The position numbers were made by a program, and so were the translations under genes. Below are positions 8,760 through 18,713 of a stretch of 64,000 nucleotides of DNA, piece by piece. The notes under the pieces are model-generated. The model was given only the letters and a program-made list of their open reading frames with translations. It was not told the DNA's origin and ran no database searches. The DNA lies in assembly GCA_001766655.1 (NCBI GenBank), contig MJCC01000006.1:710283-774282 (forward strand). Reading direction: 5' to 3'. Each line of letters opens with the position of its first letter. Within the stretch, counting starts at the first letter, position 1. Source of the stretch: Phytomonas francai. Lineage: Eukaryota; Euglenozoa; Kinetoplastea; Trypanosomatida; Trypanosomatidae.

Positions 8760-11372
8760 ATGAAAAGGCGTGAGTTGCGTCGTAAGCGTGAGCGTGATAA
8801 TTTACCCCCTGGGCTTAGTGCATTAATTGAATTAATACCTCGCAACACCGACCCACGCAAGTATTTAGTTCAACACTTTTGCTCATCTCGTGGTCAAAGT
8901 GGCAGCGCTGTGGGGGATGAGGACACCTTCATTGAGGGGGATGGCCTAGAGCGACTGCTCGTCGTTCTCAAGGAAGGCTGCCCAGATGGTGCAAGGGACC
9001 TCCTTCGTATAACCCGGCGTGTCCCACGCAACCAGTCGACGATCGATAAAATATTTATCGCTGAGTTGTGTTTTGCCATATCTCAAGCAAGTGGTCCCCT
9101 CACTATCCGCGAGCGACGCTGGAATGCTGAGACAGAAGGGGGGGATTGGCTGACCGAAGATACTCCTTTATTGCAATACTTTAAGGGCAGGCTTTTTGAT
9201 GCTATTATCCAAGACGGTAAAGCCTCTAGACCTCTGGATCAAGTGAATTCTGAAACCCAAGGGATGCACGCGATAGAGCCGGAGCAGTCATCCACAATCG
9301 ATAGGAGCTCACTTATGTTTCCTTTGTGTGGGAGTGTAGAGGCCCCCGAGTCATTTTCAAATTCAACGCTAGAGTGGGAAAAGTACGTGGCTTCTATTCG
9401 AACTTCACTACCCATGTCCTTGCGCGTGCATCAAAGCGAAAGCGTTTCACGGTGGATTGCGATGAACTTCCTTATGCATCGCGATTCGGAGGTGAAAGCC
9501 GTAGTTACTCCCATAAAAGAATTACCTGAGTCAACGGCAATATTTTCGAGCAGCAACGACGACTACCACACCCATCCGCATACTGAGTATGTTTGTCGAA
9601 CCCTGCACGCTGCCGGTGCCGTATCATTTCAGGAGGTTGTTTCCGCTATTCCTGTCTTGGTTCTTGGCGTACAGCCACATCACAGTGTGCTGGAATTGTG
9701 TGCAGCCCCAGGAAGCAAAACCCTGCAGACACTGGATGAGACCTTGAAAAGAGGTTGGTCCGTTGACATCGAGAGGAGTGTCGTTATCACGAATGAAAAG
9801 GACCGCGTTAAGGCAACTCAAATTCTACCTGCAAGACTGAAGCGTTATCATGCACCGAACGTTTTGTGCACGCGATGCGACGCCACAAAATGGCCAAAAT
9901 TGTACTATTATGAGAGTAATGTATCGGCGATCCGATCAGGGGGTCATTCCGAAGCGCCACTCCCGGTCGAAAAGCAATTTGATCGTATTATTTGCGATGT
10001 TCCGTGTAGTGGGGACGGTACACTGCGAAAAGAGCGCTCGGTCGCCGCGACATGGTCGCCGGAATATGTCAAATTACTTGTGCCTACACAAAAAGCTCTG
10101 CTTCGGCGTGGTCTGGACATGCTCAAACCATCTGGTATTCTTGTGTATAGTACATGCAGTATCAATCCAAAGGAAGATGAGGAGGTCGTCTGTTCTGCCT
10201 TGGAGCTTTTTGGCGATGCCGTTGAAATGGTGGATGTGAACGTTCTATTGCAACAGCAAGGTGCCCGTTTACTCTCTCGAGGAGGCTTGCATTCGGCCAA
10301 TTTAGAAAGGCTGATGGAGGGCCAAGTGCCTTCCGGATACGATGGCGCCAAGGTCTTACGCGTGCTTCCACATCGAGACGACACGGGCGGCTTCTTCGTG
10401 GCGGCCTTCCGTAAGGTCAAACAACAGGACCGGGATGGGGTTGGGGCAACACCGCATAAATTGAATCAGTGGACGCGAGGCAAGCTTTGGGCACCTGTTT
10501 CAAAGGATGACCCCGTTTGGGTGAACATTTCTGAATTTTACGCTTTCAAAAGAGATTTCTTTCATTATTATGATCATTATGGCTATGCAAAGAATAGTAC
10601 AACTAGTACGACTCATTGTACTTCGGTAGTGCGAAAGCATGAGGGAAAGGCACGCCTGGTCCCTGTTTATCATCTAAATCCTAATGGCATGCAGACACGC
10701 CGCATTGTTCTCATAACTCCTGCCCTGGCTGAGATGCTATTTGATACAAAACCGTTCAAAGGGCCAGGTGTGGAGGTGGTTTCTGCTGGGGTCCGGGCCT
10801 TCGAAGCCTATGATGGGAAATTCTTACCTAACGCGGAGTGCCGTTGGCGTGCGGTGGTAGAGTCAGCTTCCTATTTGGCTCCACTTTTTTCATCCCGTAA
10901 GCTTTTATTTACTGTGAGCACGCATCATAGTTTACTCGAGGAGCTTTTAAAGAACGGATTCGTGTATGTGCGGGATTATTGGTGGATATTACTAGGTGAT
11001 GAAAGTGTAAATGCCTCCAATGCATCTGAAGGTAGTATTTTTCCTTTGGTGAAGCCAGGACCTCTCGAAGAGCTGCTTGGTATCGTCAAATCATGCCCCA
11101 CGGGTGAATTAGATTCAATGTCCTGTAAAGTAAGAGATCTGCTGTCTACGGAGATTCGTACAGGTGGGGTTCTAGTTGGCATTTTTTCTTCTCACGAACC
11201 TTTTCAGGAGCCGTGGTTTCTAAGTGCAACGCTTAGTGGAAGCAAATTAGAGCTTGCGGTGGATGCTTCACTGCGAGCTTTCGGGTTGATGGCTTTCCTA
11301 AATAATTTTAGCGGCTTAGGTTCTCAAAAGGACACTGAAAAGGTGGATGACGAGCACCATAAGATTGATTAA
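8760..11372 (+). CDS. RNA (cytosine-5) methyltransferase, NOL1/NOP2/Sun family, NSUN2/Trm4-like
   Basis: SAM-dependent enzyme that places m5C on RNA, most likely tRNA. Visible motifs in the 870-residue protein are the SAM-binding CAAPGSKT at 314-321, motif IV DVPCSGDGTLRK with C416, and motif VI STCSINPKEDEEV with the nucleophile-type C466. PCSGDGT followed by RK is characteristic of NSUN2/Trm4, whereas NOP2 has PCSGTGV. The N-terminal extension (RDNLPPGLSALIELIP) is longer than in yeast Trm4, and the C-terminal 300 residues probably form a PUA-like or RNA-binding region that I cannot assign. The ATG opens the frame directly after a stop. Both catalytic cysteines are present, so the enzyme should be active. 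Confidence 0.88.
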   Translation: MKRRELRRKRERDNLPPGLSALIELIPRNTDPRKYLVQHFCSSRGQSGSAVGDEDTFIEGDGLERLLVVLKEGCPDGARDLLRITRRVPRNQSTIDKIFIAELCFAISQASGPLTIRERRWNAETEGGDWLTEDTPLLQYFKGRLFDAIIQDGKASRPLDQVNSETQGMHAIEPEQSSTIDRSSLMFPLCGSVEAPESFSNSTLEWEKYVASIRTSLPMSLRVHQSESVSRWIAMNFLMHRDSEVKAVVTPIKELPESTAIFSSSNDDYHTHPHTEYVCRTLHAAGAVSFQEVVSAIPVLVLGVQPHHSVLELCAAPGSKTLQTLDETLKRGWSVDIERSVVITNEKDRVKATQILPARLKRYHAPNVLCTRCDATKWPKLYYYESNVSAIRSGGHSEAPLPVEKQFDRIICDVPCSGDGTLRKERSVAATWSPEYVKLLVPTQKALLRRGLDMLKPSGILVYSTCSINPKEDEEVVCSALELFGDAVEMVDVNVLLQQQGARLLSRGGLHSANLERLMEGQVPSGYDGAKVLRVLPHRDDTGGFFVAAFRKVKQQDRDGVGATPHKLNQWTRGKLWAPVSKDDPVWVNISEFYAFKRDFFHYYDHYGYAKNSTTSTTHCTSVVRKHEGKARLVPVYHLNPNGMQTRRIVLITPALAEMLFDTKPFKGPGVEVVSAGVRAFEAYDGKFLPNAECRWRAVVESASYLAPLFSSRKLLFTVSTHHSLLEELLKNGFVYVRDYWWILLGDESVNASNASEGSIFPLVKPGPLEELLGIVKSCPTGELDSMSCKVRDLLSTEIRTGGVLVGIFSSHEPFQEPWFLSATLSGSKLELAVDASLRAFGLMAFLNNFSGLGSQKDTEKVDDEHHKID

Positions 11373-11640
11373 CTGATACAATTAAAGGGGAAAAAAACAG
11401 CTAATAAAAGCGCTAATAAATATTGGGTATATAACTGTTGCCTTCTTTAGATAGATATCCTCCTTACTTCTTTTTCATCAACTTTTAATGGTGTGAAATG
11501 GAGGACACCTTTAGTCCTCGAAGCAGACGATTTATTGTGAAGCTCAAGCAAATAGTAGAAAGTAGCTTTTCACAGTATTATAATTTTATTAAAATTTTCA
11601 TATTATTGTAAAGGAACCATTAATACACCATACATTGAAA

Positions 11641-12771
11641 ATGCAGGTTGGATTCCATGACGATGATTCTAATTTGTGCTCTTTAGGGTATTGCACTGAA
11701 GTTGATCCATTGTCGGCACGCTGCACATATTGCAAGAAAGTGTTTTGCTCAAGACATATAACCACCCGTGCCCATGAGTGCTCAGAAGCATATGATGCTA
11801 AGGTAGCTTCATGTCCAGTGTGCGGATGCGTCGTGCCGCTCGAGTATTCAGGGCAGAACGTGGACGAGGCGGTTTCCTTGCATCTTGACCGCGGTTGCAA
11901 GAATCCTCCACAATCGACGATTTCTCATGTTTTACCCGGGAAGGGCTTATCTAAACCATTGCAAGGGGGCCACCGTTTAGGTGGCCGAAGGCCATGCGGG
12001 GTGGTAGATTGCGCGAATCAAAATGGCATCCGCGTGGAGTGCGACCGGTGTGGTCAGTCCTTTTGCTTAGATCATCGCAATCCCTCTCTTCACCATTGTA
12101 AGGGGAACTTAAATAATTGCAGGAAGCATATTGTTTCTCCTGCCCCCCACAATATGAATGAGTCACCGGCAAAATTCGATCGCGAGGCAACTACCATTTC
12201 AAACCTCCTTTACATGAGACCTCAAATTCTATCGTCCACGGCAGGCAAGGCGGCAGAGATCAACACCGACGTAGTGACATTGCATATTGTCTTTTTAATA
12301 CCCGTGGATGGATCCAATACAACGGACGAGGGGGTGAAGTCCATGCAGGTGGTCTGCGTGCCGCCATTTTATATGTCCATTTCAAAAAATGCCGTTCTGG
12401 GCAAAGTACTGGACTTGGCTATTGCAGAGTCTTCTAAAAAACATAGTAGTGTAATCAAAACAAACTCAAACCAGCCGTGGCATGTACATGCGCTGAGGGT
12501 TCCAGTGCCCGAGGGGTCTGTTAGTGCGATGTATCCGTCTCTACCCCTATCAACGCAAATATGCAAGACTACATTGGTAGATTCTGCATCTCCATCTTCT
12601 ATTGCGCGGAAGGAAGAGACAACCTCATCAGCATCCAGGCCCTGTACCACAAGTTCCACTATGGTGGTGATTTCTCATTTTTCCACGCTGCCAGAAGAAT
12701 TTATCAAGAAATTAAGTAGCCGAAGAATCCTACAGGGAGGTTCTTCAGATGGTTGCTGCACAATTTCTTAA
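11641..12771 (+). CDS. AN1-type zinc-finger protein with two fingers
   Basis: Protein of 376 residues counted from the first ATG (an in-frame TTG six bases upstream is not a plausible start). Two AN1-like Cys/His zinc fingers are visible: residues about 12-45 (CTYCKKVFCSRH followed by HEC) and about 115-150 (CDRCGQSFCLDH followed by HHC). Between them is a C-x2-C pair (CPVCGCVVPLEY). The C-terminal 200 residues are Ser/Thr-rich without a domain I recognise. The double-finger layout resembles the ZFAND2/Cuz1 group, which links the proteasome and Cdc48 to stress responses. That role is inferred from the fold only. The last residues, CCTIS, are not a clear lipidation signal. Confidence 0.75.
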   Translation: MQVGFHDDDSNLCSLGYCTEVDPLSARCTYCKKVFCSRHITTRAHECSEAYDAKVASCPVCGCVVPLEYSGQNVDEAVSLHLDRGCKNPPQSTISHVLPGKGLSKPLQGGHRLGGRRPCGVVDCANQNGIRVECDRCGQSFCLDHRNPSLHHCKGNLNNCRKHIVSPAPHNMNESPAKFDREATTISNLLYMRPQILSSTAGKAAEINTDVVTLHIVFLIPVDGSNTTDEGVKSMQVVCVPPFYMSISKNAVLGKVLDLAIAESSKKHSSVIKTNSNQPWHVHALRVPVPEGSVSAMYPSLPLSTQICKTTLVDSASPSSIARKEETTSSASRPCTTSSTMVVISHFSTLPEEFIKKLSSRRILQGGSSDGCCTIS

Positions 12772-13278
12772 GAATACTGACAACAAAGGGAATTAACCCT
12801 ATGTCAGCGATTATTTTTCCAGTCTTATTTTTACTATTATTACAACTCACATAGTTAAATGAGTTAATGTTATTTCAAATTTACGCAAGTGAACCATTTA
12901 CATATTATCATTATGATGATGATGATTATTATGATTATTATTAAATGTCTATTTTTTAAATCTAGTTTAGTGTCAAAATACACTTGCGCGTTTTTTTGTG
13001 TAAGAAATCCATTCATCTTTTTCTTTGCTAATATGATTTTTCATTATGCTCTAGGGAAAGTTGACTTCCTATGGTTGTACACATTCAAGAGTAATGCACG
13101 GCCTCATGGCACATTTCTTCCCCTTTATTTCATTTGAAAGGAACATATATTCCTGAGAGCTACGACTTTCCTCTCCTCTCTGATTTCCACAGCACAGTAT
13201 CATCTAACCTGAAAAAGCATTTTCTTTTGATTTAGCATAGGGCTAACTCAACGCACCAACAGTAATATTAGTCAAAAG
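12772..13278 (+). other. Spacer AN1 gene-RAB5, with acceptors
   Basis: AT-rich spacer without a supported gene. A C/T-rich tract (13167-13189) ends in AG at 13191-13192, and a second tract ends in TTTAG at 13231-13235, 44 bases before the Rab ATG. Confidence 0.45.
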
Positions 13279-13995
13279 ATGCCTGCTGTAGGGATCCGCG
13301 CTCCCGATACACCATCCAGCAAAATTGTGCTATTGGGAGAGTCCGCAGTTGGGAAGAGCTCAATCGCACTGCGCTTTGCGCGAAATGAGTTTCTTCCCGA
13401 TCAAGAATCGACCATCGGTGCTTGCTACTTTTCTAGACATATTGAAATACCTTCGCAGGAAACAAAACAGTTGAGAGGGGCGGCCTCGACCTCGACTGCG
13501 AATCCGACGGAGCGTAGCCGCTTTCTCCACCTTCAAATGTGGGATACGGCGGGTCAGGAGCGGTACCGATCCCTGGCCCCTATCTACTACCGCAATTCCT
13601 CCAGTGCACTTGTCGTCTATGATATCACCAGCAGTGAGAGCTTTGCAAAGGCTCAGGGCTGGATAAAGGAGCTTCGCGCGAGGGCTAGCCCAACCCTTCT
13701 TATTTTCTTGGTTGGGAATAAAACCGATTTGGAGTCGATGCGTCAGGTGTCTTACGAGGATGGGCGTTTGCTTGGACTCAAAGAGGAGGTCGCCGGTTTC
13801 TATGAAATCTCTGCGAAGGAGAACACCAATGTTGAGCAGGTTTTTCAGGATTTGGCAGTTAAGCTGCTGAATAATGGATTGGCAAAGGGACAAGGAAACG
13901 TGAATAGTGGTATCAGCACATCCGCTGGGGCTCGGAATTTAACATTAAACCAACCGGATTCTCAACCCCCCACTTCAATTTGCTGTTTTAGATGA
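13279..13995 (+). CDS. RAB5: Rab5-like small GTPase
   Basis: Small GTPase of the Rab family, 238 residues, expected on early endosomes. The P-loop is GESAVGKSS at 20-28, switch I is around TIGACYF, switch II is WDTAGQERYRSLAPIYYRN from W88, and the guanine-specificity motifs are GNKTDL and SAKEN. The stretch WIKELRARASP closely follows Rab5 (WVKELQRQASP), which is why I choose Rab5 over Rab7 or Rab11. The C-terminus ends ICCFR, giving two adjacent cysteines for geranylgeranylation. An unusual insertion of roughly 20 residues (around RGAASTSTANPTERS) separates switch I from WDTAGQ in the interswitch hairpin. Trypanosomatids usually have more than one Rab5; I cannot tell which this is. Confidence 0.82.
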   Translation: MPAVGIRAPDTPSSKIVLLGESAVGKSSIALRFARNEFLPDQESTIGACYFSRHIEIPSQETKQLRGAASTSTANPTERSRFLHLQMWDTAGQERYRSLAPIYYRNSSSALVVYDITSSESFAKAQGWIKELRARASPTLLIFLVGNKTDLESMRQVSYEDGRLLGLKEEVAGFYEISAKENTNVEQVFQDLAVKLLNNGLAKGQGNVNSGISTSAGARNLTLNQPDSQPPTSICCFR

Positions 13996-14744
13996 AAGTG
14001 ATTAGTGCAAAAAATGGGGAGATAAAAAGGGGGATACTACCCTTGTTTTTCCTGTGCTTAAATTCGAGGCGCATTAAGCAAGGAATTTCCGTGAGCGTGA
14101 ATTGCTTATTTGAGGTTACGGAAGCTTTCTAAGGAGTTAACACGCACATGTAGCTTTTACTTTTAATATTACAGTGTGCTCTTTTTCTTTAAGGTTGATT
14201 TGCGCTGCTCTATAATTCAAGGTTTGTATGCCGTGATGTTATACCTTTCTATACATTGAGGGGGGAGGGGGGCAGACATCGAAAATTTTGAAAACATGTG
14301 TATGCCTTCACTTTTCAAAAAAAAAAGTGCTGAGACTCTCAATCCGATGTTAATCATCTCATTTCCAATTCAATTAAATCTCATTTTTGTTGTCCTAATA
14401 AAAAATTGCTAGAGACGAATGTGTTCATATTTCAAATGACGCTCAATTTTTCATTTTTTTTTGTATTTTTTATCGTGCGCCCGATGCTATCCTTTAAAGA
14501 AGATTACGCATTTTCAAGCTTTATGTATATTTTTCTGTTGGCTTGATTCCTATTTCAATGACGGTTCCAAGGTGTAGCAAAGTGATCAGACTTTACCCTA
14601 CCAATGTTTACTTAGTTGCGTTAGATCATTGTACACTTTTTCCACACAAAGGGGCAATAAGATTTTTTTATTCATGCCTTTTCAAAGTTTTGGCTTATTT
14701 TTAATCTTTTATCTATTTTATTTATAGCAAAACTTAGTGCCAAA
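13996..14744 (+). other. Spacer RAB5-coiled-coil gene
   Basis: AT-rich, no gene seen. A T-rich tract (14699-14725) ends in TATAG with AG at 14726-14727, a good acceptor 18 bases before the next ATG. Confidence 0.5.
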
Positions 14745-17700
14745 ATGAATTCAATTAGTCAACAATTATCATATGAAGCAAGTGATAGTATTGGTGCCAC
14801 TGCAACAGTGAATGATACGAAACCGCATCTTTCTTCATTGCCCGGTAGACATTTTGCTTCTGGTAGAAATAGTGCTTCTGGCGTAGAACAGAATCTCGGC
14901 AGAACCGAGGATTCTTTTTTAGACGATCGTGCAGTTGGTGACAATGATCTTCAGACAAAGGTTTCTGGAGCTTCTCCAAGTAGTATTCGTGCAGGAAGTG
15001 CCGAAAAGAACCACAATCAAGTCGAGACTAACGATAATACTGTAGACCTTTCACCACACTCACAACCTCATAGAAATTCATTGCTTGGTTCGAAATTTCT
15101 GGCTCCGACGGTGTGCCGCGCTCCGAATCCACAGGTACTGTCCGCTGTTTCTGGGGCGCAAAGTTCCAATCCCTTCTATGCCGCCTTGAACAGTGATCGC
15201 GTGCATTGTGCATCTCCAACGCCTACCACCGAATACAACGATATCGAGCTCAAGCAGAACGAACTTCGTCACGCCGTTGAGAATCGTATTCATTCACTGG
15301 AAAAAGCCCTCGCCATGCGCGAGGAGGAGCTACTTCACCTGCGCACGGAGTTGCGCAAAATGGGCGAGGATTACCAGTTCAACTACAGCTTAATTGCCGA
15401 GCGGGATGAGGCCCTGGAGGAAAGCTCGCGGCAGCAGCAACGTCTCTACCGGGAGTTAAAGCAGGTTACTGCGGAGGCGGCCGCGATGGAGGGGAAGCTG
15501 CGGGCCGCGGAGCGCGACGTATCCCAAATAAGGCAGCGGCTGCGGGATGTTGAGGCGGACCGCGAGGCCGCCCTCCGGCGGGTCCAAAAGGAGTATTTTG
15601 TGAAAGAGCAACACGCCCAGGAGGCTTTCAAAAAGAAGGAGGCCGCACTCGAGGAAGAGCGCCAGCGGGTCCACGAGCATTACATGCAGAAAGTGCGCGA
15701 GATTGAGGCGAGCCGTCGGGCGATCGAGGGCGACGCGGCCAATGCCAGCTCCGAGTCCGCGCAGCGCCACGAGCAGGCGATGGCGCGTCTCCAAGCGGAG
15801 TTTGAGGGGTCCCGGAAGATGCTGCAGTCCATCACGGAGGAGAATGCCGCGTTGACGGCGCGCGCCAGACGCGCGGAGGAGGAGGTCGCGCTGCTTCGCA
15901 AACAGCTTGACCTCGAGGCAAAACAGCAGGACGCCACCATGGGCGAGGTCGTGCAGACCAACCGCAGTCTGGAAAGCCAGGTGGCCCAGTTGAACCTACA
16001 GCTAAACCAAAACTTGGCCACGGCGGAGAGCACCATCCGTGAGGAAGCGCAAAAAAACAACCGCCTGGAGCTCGAAAAGACCAACCTGCAAACCAAACTG
16101 ACCGAGGCTCTCAGCCACGTTCAGCAGTTGCTTTCTCAAAGACAGGAGGAGGTTTCACAGTATTCGGCTGAACGTCAAGCGCTTCAGTTAAACTACCAGA
16201 ACGCGCAGAGGGAAATGGAGATAGCCCGGGGGCGCTGGCGTGAGGCGGAGCAGCGACTGCAGGCTGCTTTGGTATCCAAGCAAGATGAACTGGATCATGC
16301 TACGTGGGAGAAGAAGGAATGGGAGCGATTGCAGCAGGTTATGCAACAACAGTTGCGTGAGAAGGAGAGGGAACGTGCAGAGTATCAACAGGAGTTGGCT
16401 CAATTATCGGAGCAAGTGGCACGCTGGAAAGCTGCGGAATCTACTACCGCGACTAGAGACCGGCAAGAAACGGCAGAGCTCCAGGAGAAAATTCTGAATT
16501 TGGAGCGGGTATTGCAGGCAGCCCGGGATGAGACTGAGCTCAGCAAACGCAACGCGTTAAATGTCCAGGAGCGTAGTCAGGAGGAGGTGGCACGGTTAGC
16601 ACGGGAGCTACACGCGAGCGAGGCAGCAAGGCGTGCCCTTGAAGACCAGTTTCATCGATCTCAGGACCATAATGCTCAGGAAACGCTCCTCAATTCGTTG
16701 CGCTATGAAAAGGAGATTCTCGAGAAACGAAATTTAGATCTAGAGCGCACCAATTCTGAGATACGTGAGCAGGTCGCTAATTTCACCTTAGAGCTTCAAA
16801 ATGACCCGGTAGTGAAGTCGGCCAGGGAGATGCATCGCCGTGTAGATCAGCTACAGCAGGATCTGCTAGAGTCCCGTGATTCTAACCAACAGCTGCAGAA
16901 CCTACTCAAGGAAAAGGAGGAGGAGCTGGCTCGTTACCAGGTGGATATCCTGCGTGCACAGATTTTACTATCTAACGATGGAAACTTTACAGATAACCCT
17001 GAGACGCTAGACAGCGGTTTCTCTGGACTGGTGATGCAGCATCGCCGTGAATGGGCAGATTTGCGCACCCGATTAGATAGTACGGATCGTGTTCGTAGAC
17101 CTAACCGATCCACTCGCCGCCACAAGACTCGCCTTGACGCATCTCTCAGAAGCAGAAGTAGTGCCAGCAATGCTAGCGACACAAGCCGGTCCAACGGATC
17201 ATTGGGAAAACGGAAGTCATGTTCTAAGGGGAGGCAGGGCTCTCCTAAAAAGGGTAAAAGTAACAAAGGCACTACCAACCATTCTGTTGTCTCTCCATCG
17301 TCGCCATTCCCGTCACCGGCGAATGCAATGAATCCTGTTTGTTTGGTATCTGGCGAAGTACTGCTCAAGGAGGCGGAGGTCTGGCGGCAGAAATACTACC
17401 AACTCGAACAGCATCTGCGAAAGGTGCTTCTTGAACGAGACCACTTATCTCGGGAGCTTCAGCTGACTAAACAGGATGTTGCGGCACTGTCAGATGAAAA
17501 ACAATCCTTGCTAGATCTCAATTCCTTGCTCAAGACACAACTGAGGGAGGCATACCGGATAGCCTACGAAGCTAATACCACTGCTAAGGGTCCTATACTT
17601 TCTCCAACAAACGCGCAGTTACGCGTAAATTCACCCGAGAAACAGGACGCGATGACGTCGATGCCGGGCCAGCCATCTACAGCTGCCTGCGCACCGTCGC

Positions 17701-18122
17701 AGAAGCAGCAGGATAGGAAGCAAAGTGGGGCCTTTTCAGTTGGGCCTCGTCTTCAGGAAGGGAAGTTCAGAGAGGAAAACTTACGCTATACGACATTGGC
17801 AAATGCAGCCTCTGAAATTAAAGAACAGGCCAGTGGGACTGGTGTGACTTCCGAGAATCACATTTATGAACAGGCATGCCCCTCTCCTGCTTTACCTGCT
17901 GTCGGAGCGCGTTGCTACGACCACCAACAAGAGCGTCTTAAAGCTCTCGAGGAAGAGATTCGTTTCGTCAAAAATCAAATCTCGAACACCATGCATCAAC
18001 ATCAACCATCTCGACAACAGCCCACAACGATGCGCAATGCTCGTCGGGTCCTTGGAGGAGAGGAGGGCGCATCCGTGGTTCGAAAGGGTGGTCAAGCTGT
18101 ACGCCATTACGGGCATCATTAG
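14745..18122 (+). CDS. Long coiled-coil protein, function unknown
   Basis: Protein of 1125 residues. Residues 1-160 are Ser/Asn-rich and probably disordered. About 170-760 form a nearly continuous coiled coil very rich in Glu, Gln, Arg and Ala, starting at ELKQNELRHAVENRIHS. About 780-860 are a basic Ser/Arg/Lys stretch (RSTRRHKTRLDASL, then SCSKGRQGSPKKGKS) that could bind microtubules, RNA or membranes. A second short coiled coil follows (about 880-945), and another short one lies near 1060-1080 (ALEEEIRFVKNQIS). Such architecture is common in basal-body and flagellar-base proteins of trypanosomatids, but nothing here proves a location. I do not recognise a named family. Confidence 0.8.
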   Translation: MNSISQQLSYEASDSIGATATVNDTKPHLSSLPGRHFASGRNSASGVEQNLGRTEDSFLDDRAVGDNDLQTKVSGASPSSIRAGSAEKNHNQVETNDNTVDLSPHSQPHRNSLLGSKFLAPTVCRAPNPQVLSAVSGAQSSNPFYAALNSDRVHCASPTPTTEYNDIELKQNELRHAVENRIHSLEKALAMREEELLHLRTELRKMGEDYQFNYSLIAERDEALEESSRQQQRLYRELKQVTAEAAAMEGKLRAAERDVSQIRQRLRDVEADREAALRRVQKEYFVKEQHAQEAFKKKEAALEEERQRVHEHYMQKVREIEASRRAIEGDAANASSESAQRHEQAMARLQAEFEGSRKMLQSITEENAALTARARRAEEEVALLRKQLDLEAKQQDATMGEVVQTNRSLESQVAQLNLQLNQNLATAESTIREEAQKNNRLELEKTNLQTKLTEALSHVQQLLSQRQEEVSQYSAERQALQLNYQNAQREMEIARGRWREAEQRLQAALVSKQDELDHATWEKKEWERLQQVMQQQLREKERERAEYQQELAQLSEQVARWKAAESTTATRDRQETAELQEKILNLERVLQAARDETELSKRNALNVQERSQEEVARLARELHASEAARRALEDQFHRSQDHNAQETLLNSLRYEKEILEKRNLDLERTNSEIREQVANFTLELQNDPVVKSAREMHRRVDQLQQDLLESRDSNQQLQNLLKEKEEELARYQVDILRAQILLSNDGNFTDNPETLDSGFSGLVMQHRREWADLRTRLDSTDRVRRPNRSTRRHKTRLDASLRSRSSASNASDTSRSNGSLGKRKSCSKGRQGSPKKGKSNKGTTNHSVVSPSSPFPSPANAMNPVCLVSGEVLLKEAEVWRQKYYQLEQHLRKVLLERDHLSRELQLTKQDVAALSDEKQSLLDLNSLLKTQLREAYRIAYEANTTAKGPILSPTNAQLRVNSPEKQDAMTSMPGQPSTAACAPSQKQQDRKQSGAFSVGPRLQEGKFREENLRYTTLANAASEIKEQASGTGVTSENHIYEQACPSPALPAVGARCYDHQQERLKALEEEIRFVKNQISNTMHQHQPSRQQPTTMRNARRVLGGEEGASVVRKGGQAVRHYGHH

Positions 18123-18713
18123 AGAGCAAGGTCTTGCTACAATTGGGAAGCGAATCATCTTGCTTGTGTAAGAAGGTAGAGCGAGTTAGGTACGGAGATG
18201 AGCAGAATATTTTGTGATTGAATACTTTCCAGGGGTTCGCTCTCCTTCTCTACTACACATTGTTATTGCTACATCGCATATAGACACTATCATTTTCTTG
18301 GGTGCCGGCTAAAAGTCCATACTATAGAGCAGTTCACACATACAAAAGAAAGAAAATGAAGACACATTTTGAATATGAAAATGCTGTGCTAGATTTCCTA
18401 TAAAAATCAACTTCGAAATCATCGGCTGCTTTTCAACAATTACCGTGTGTGCCTGAGTTTATGTGATGCGCTATTGAATTCATCATATTAATATTTTCCT
18501 AATTCTTATAAAAGTAAGTTTATTGAGCACTTATATACATATCGGAGGAAAGCTCCATCGCATAACTCAGGGTCATCACTAGTTTTTCACGCTTGTACCC
18601 AATAGGCGTATTTTTTTTTTTGTTATTCAAACTATTTTTGAGTGTTTTCTAGCTTTTGTTAGTGCATTGGTTCGTCCAGTTTCCTCTCACTTTTAGGTAA
18701 CTGGAGGGACCTG
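18123..18713 (+). other. Spacer coiled-coil gene-RING gene, with acceptor
   Basis: AT-rich with no supported gene. The tract TTTCCTCTCACTTTTAG ends with AG at 18695-18696, 18 bases before the RING-gene ATG, and is one of the clearest acceptors in the window. Confidence 0.55.
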
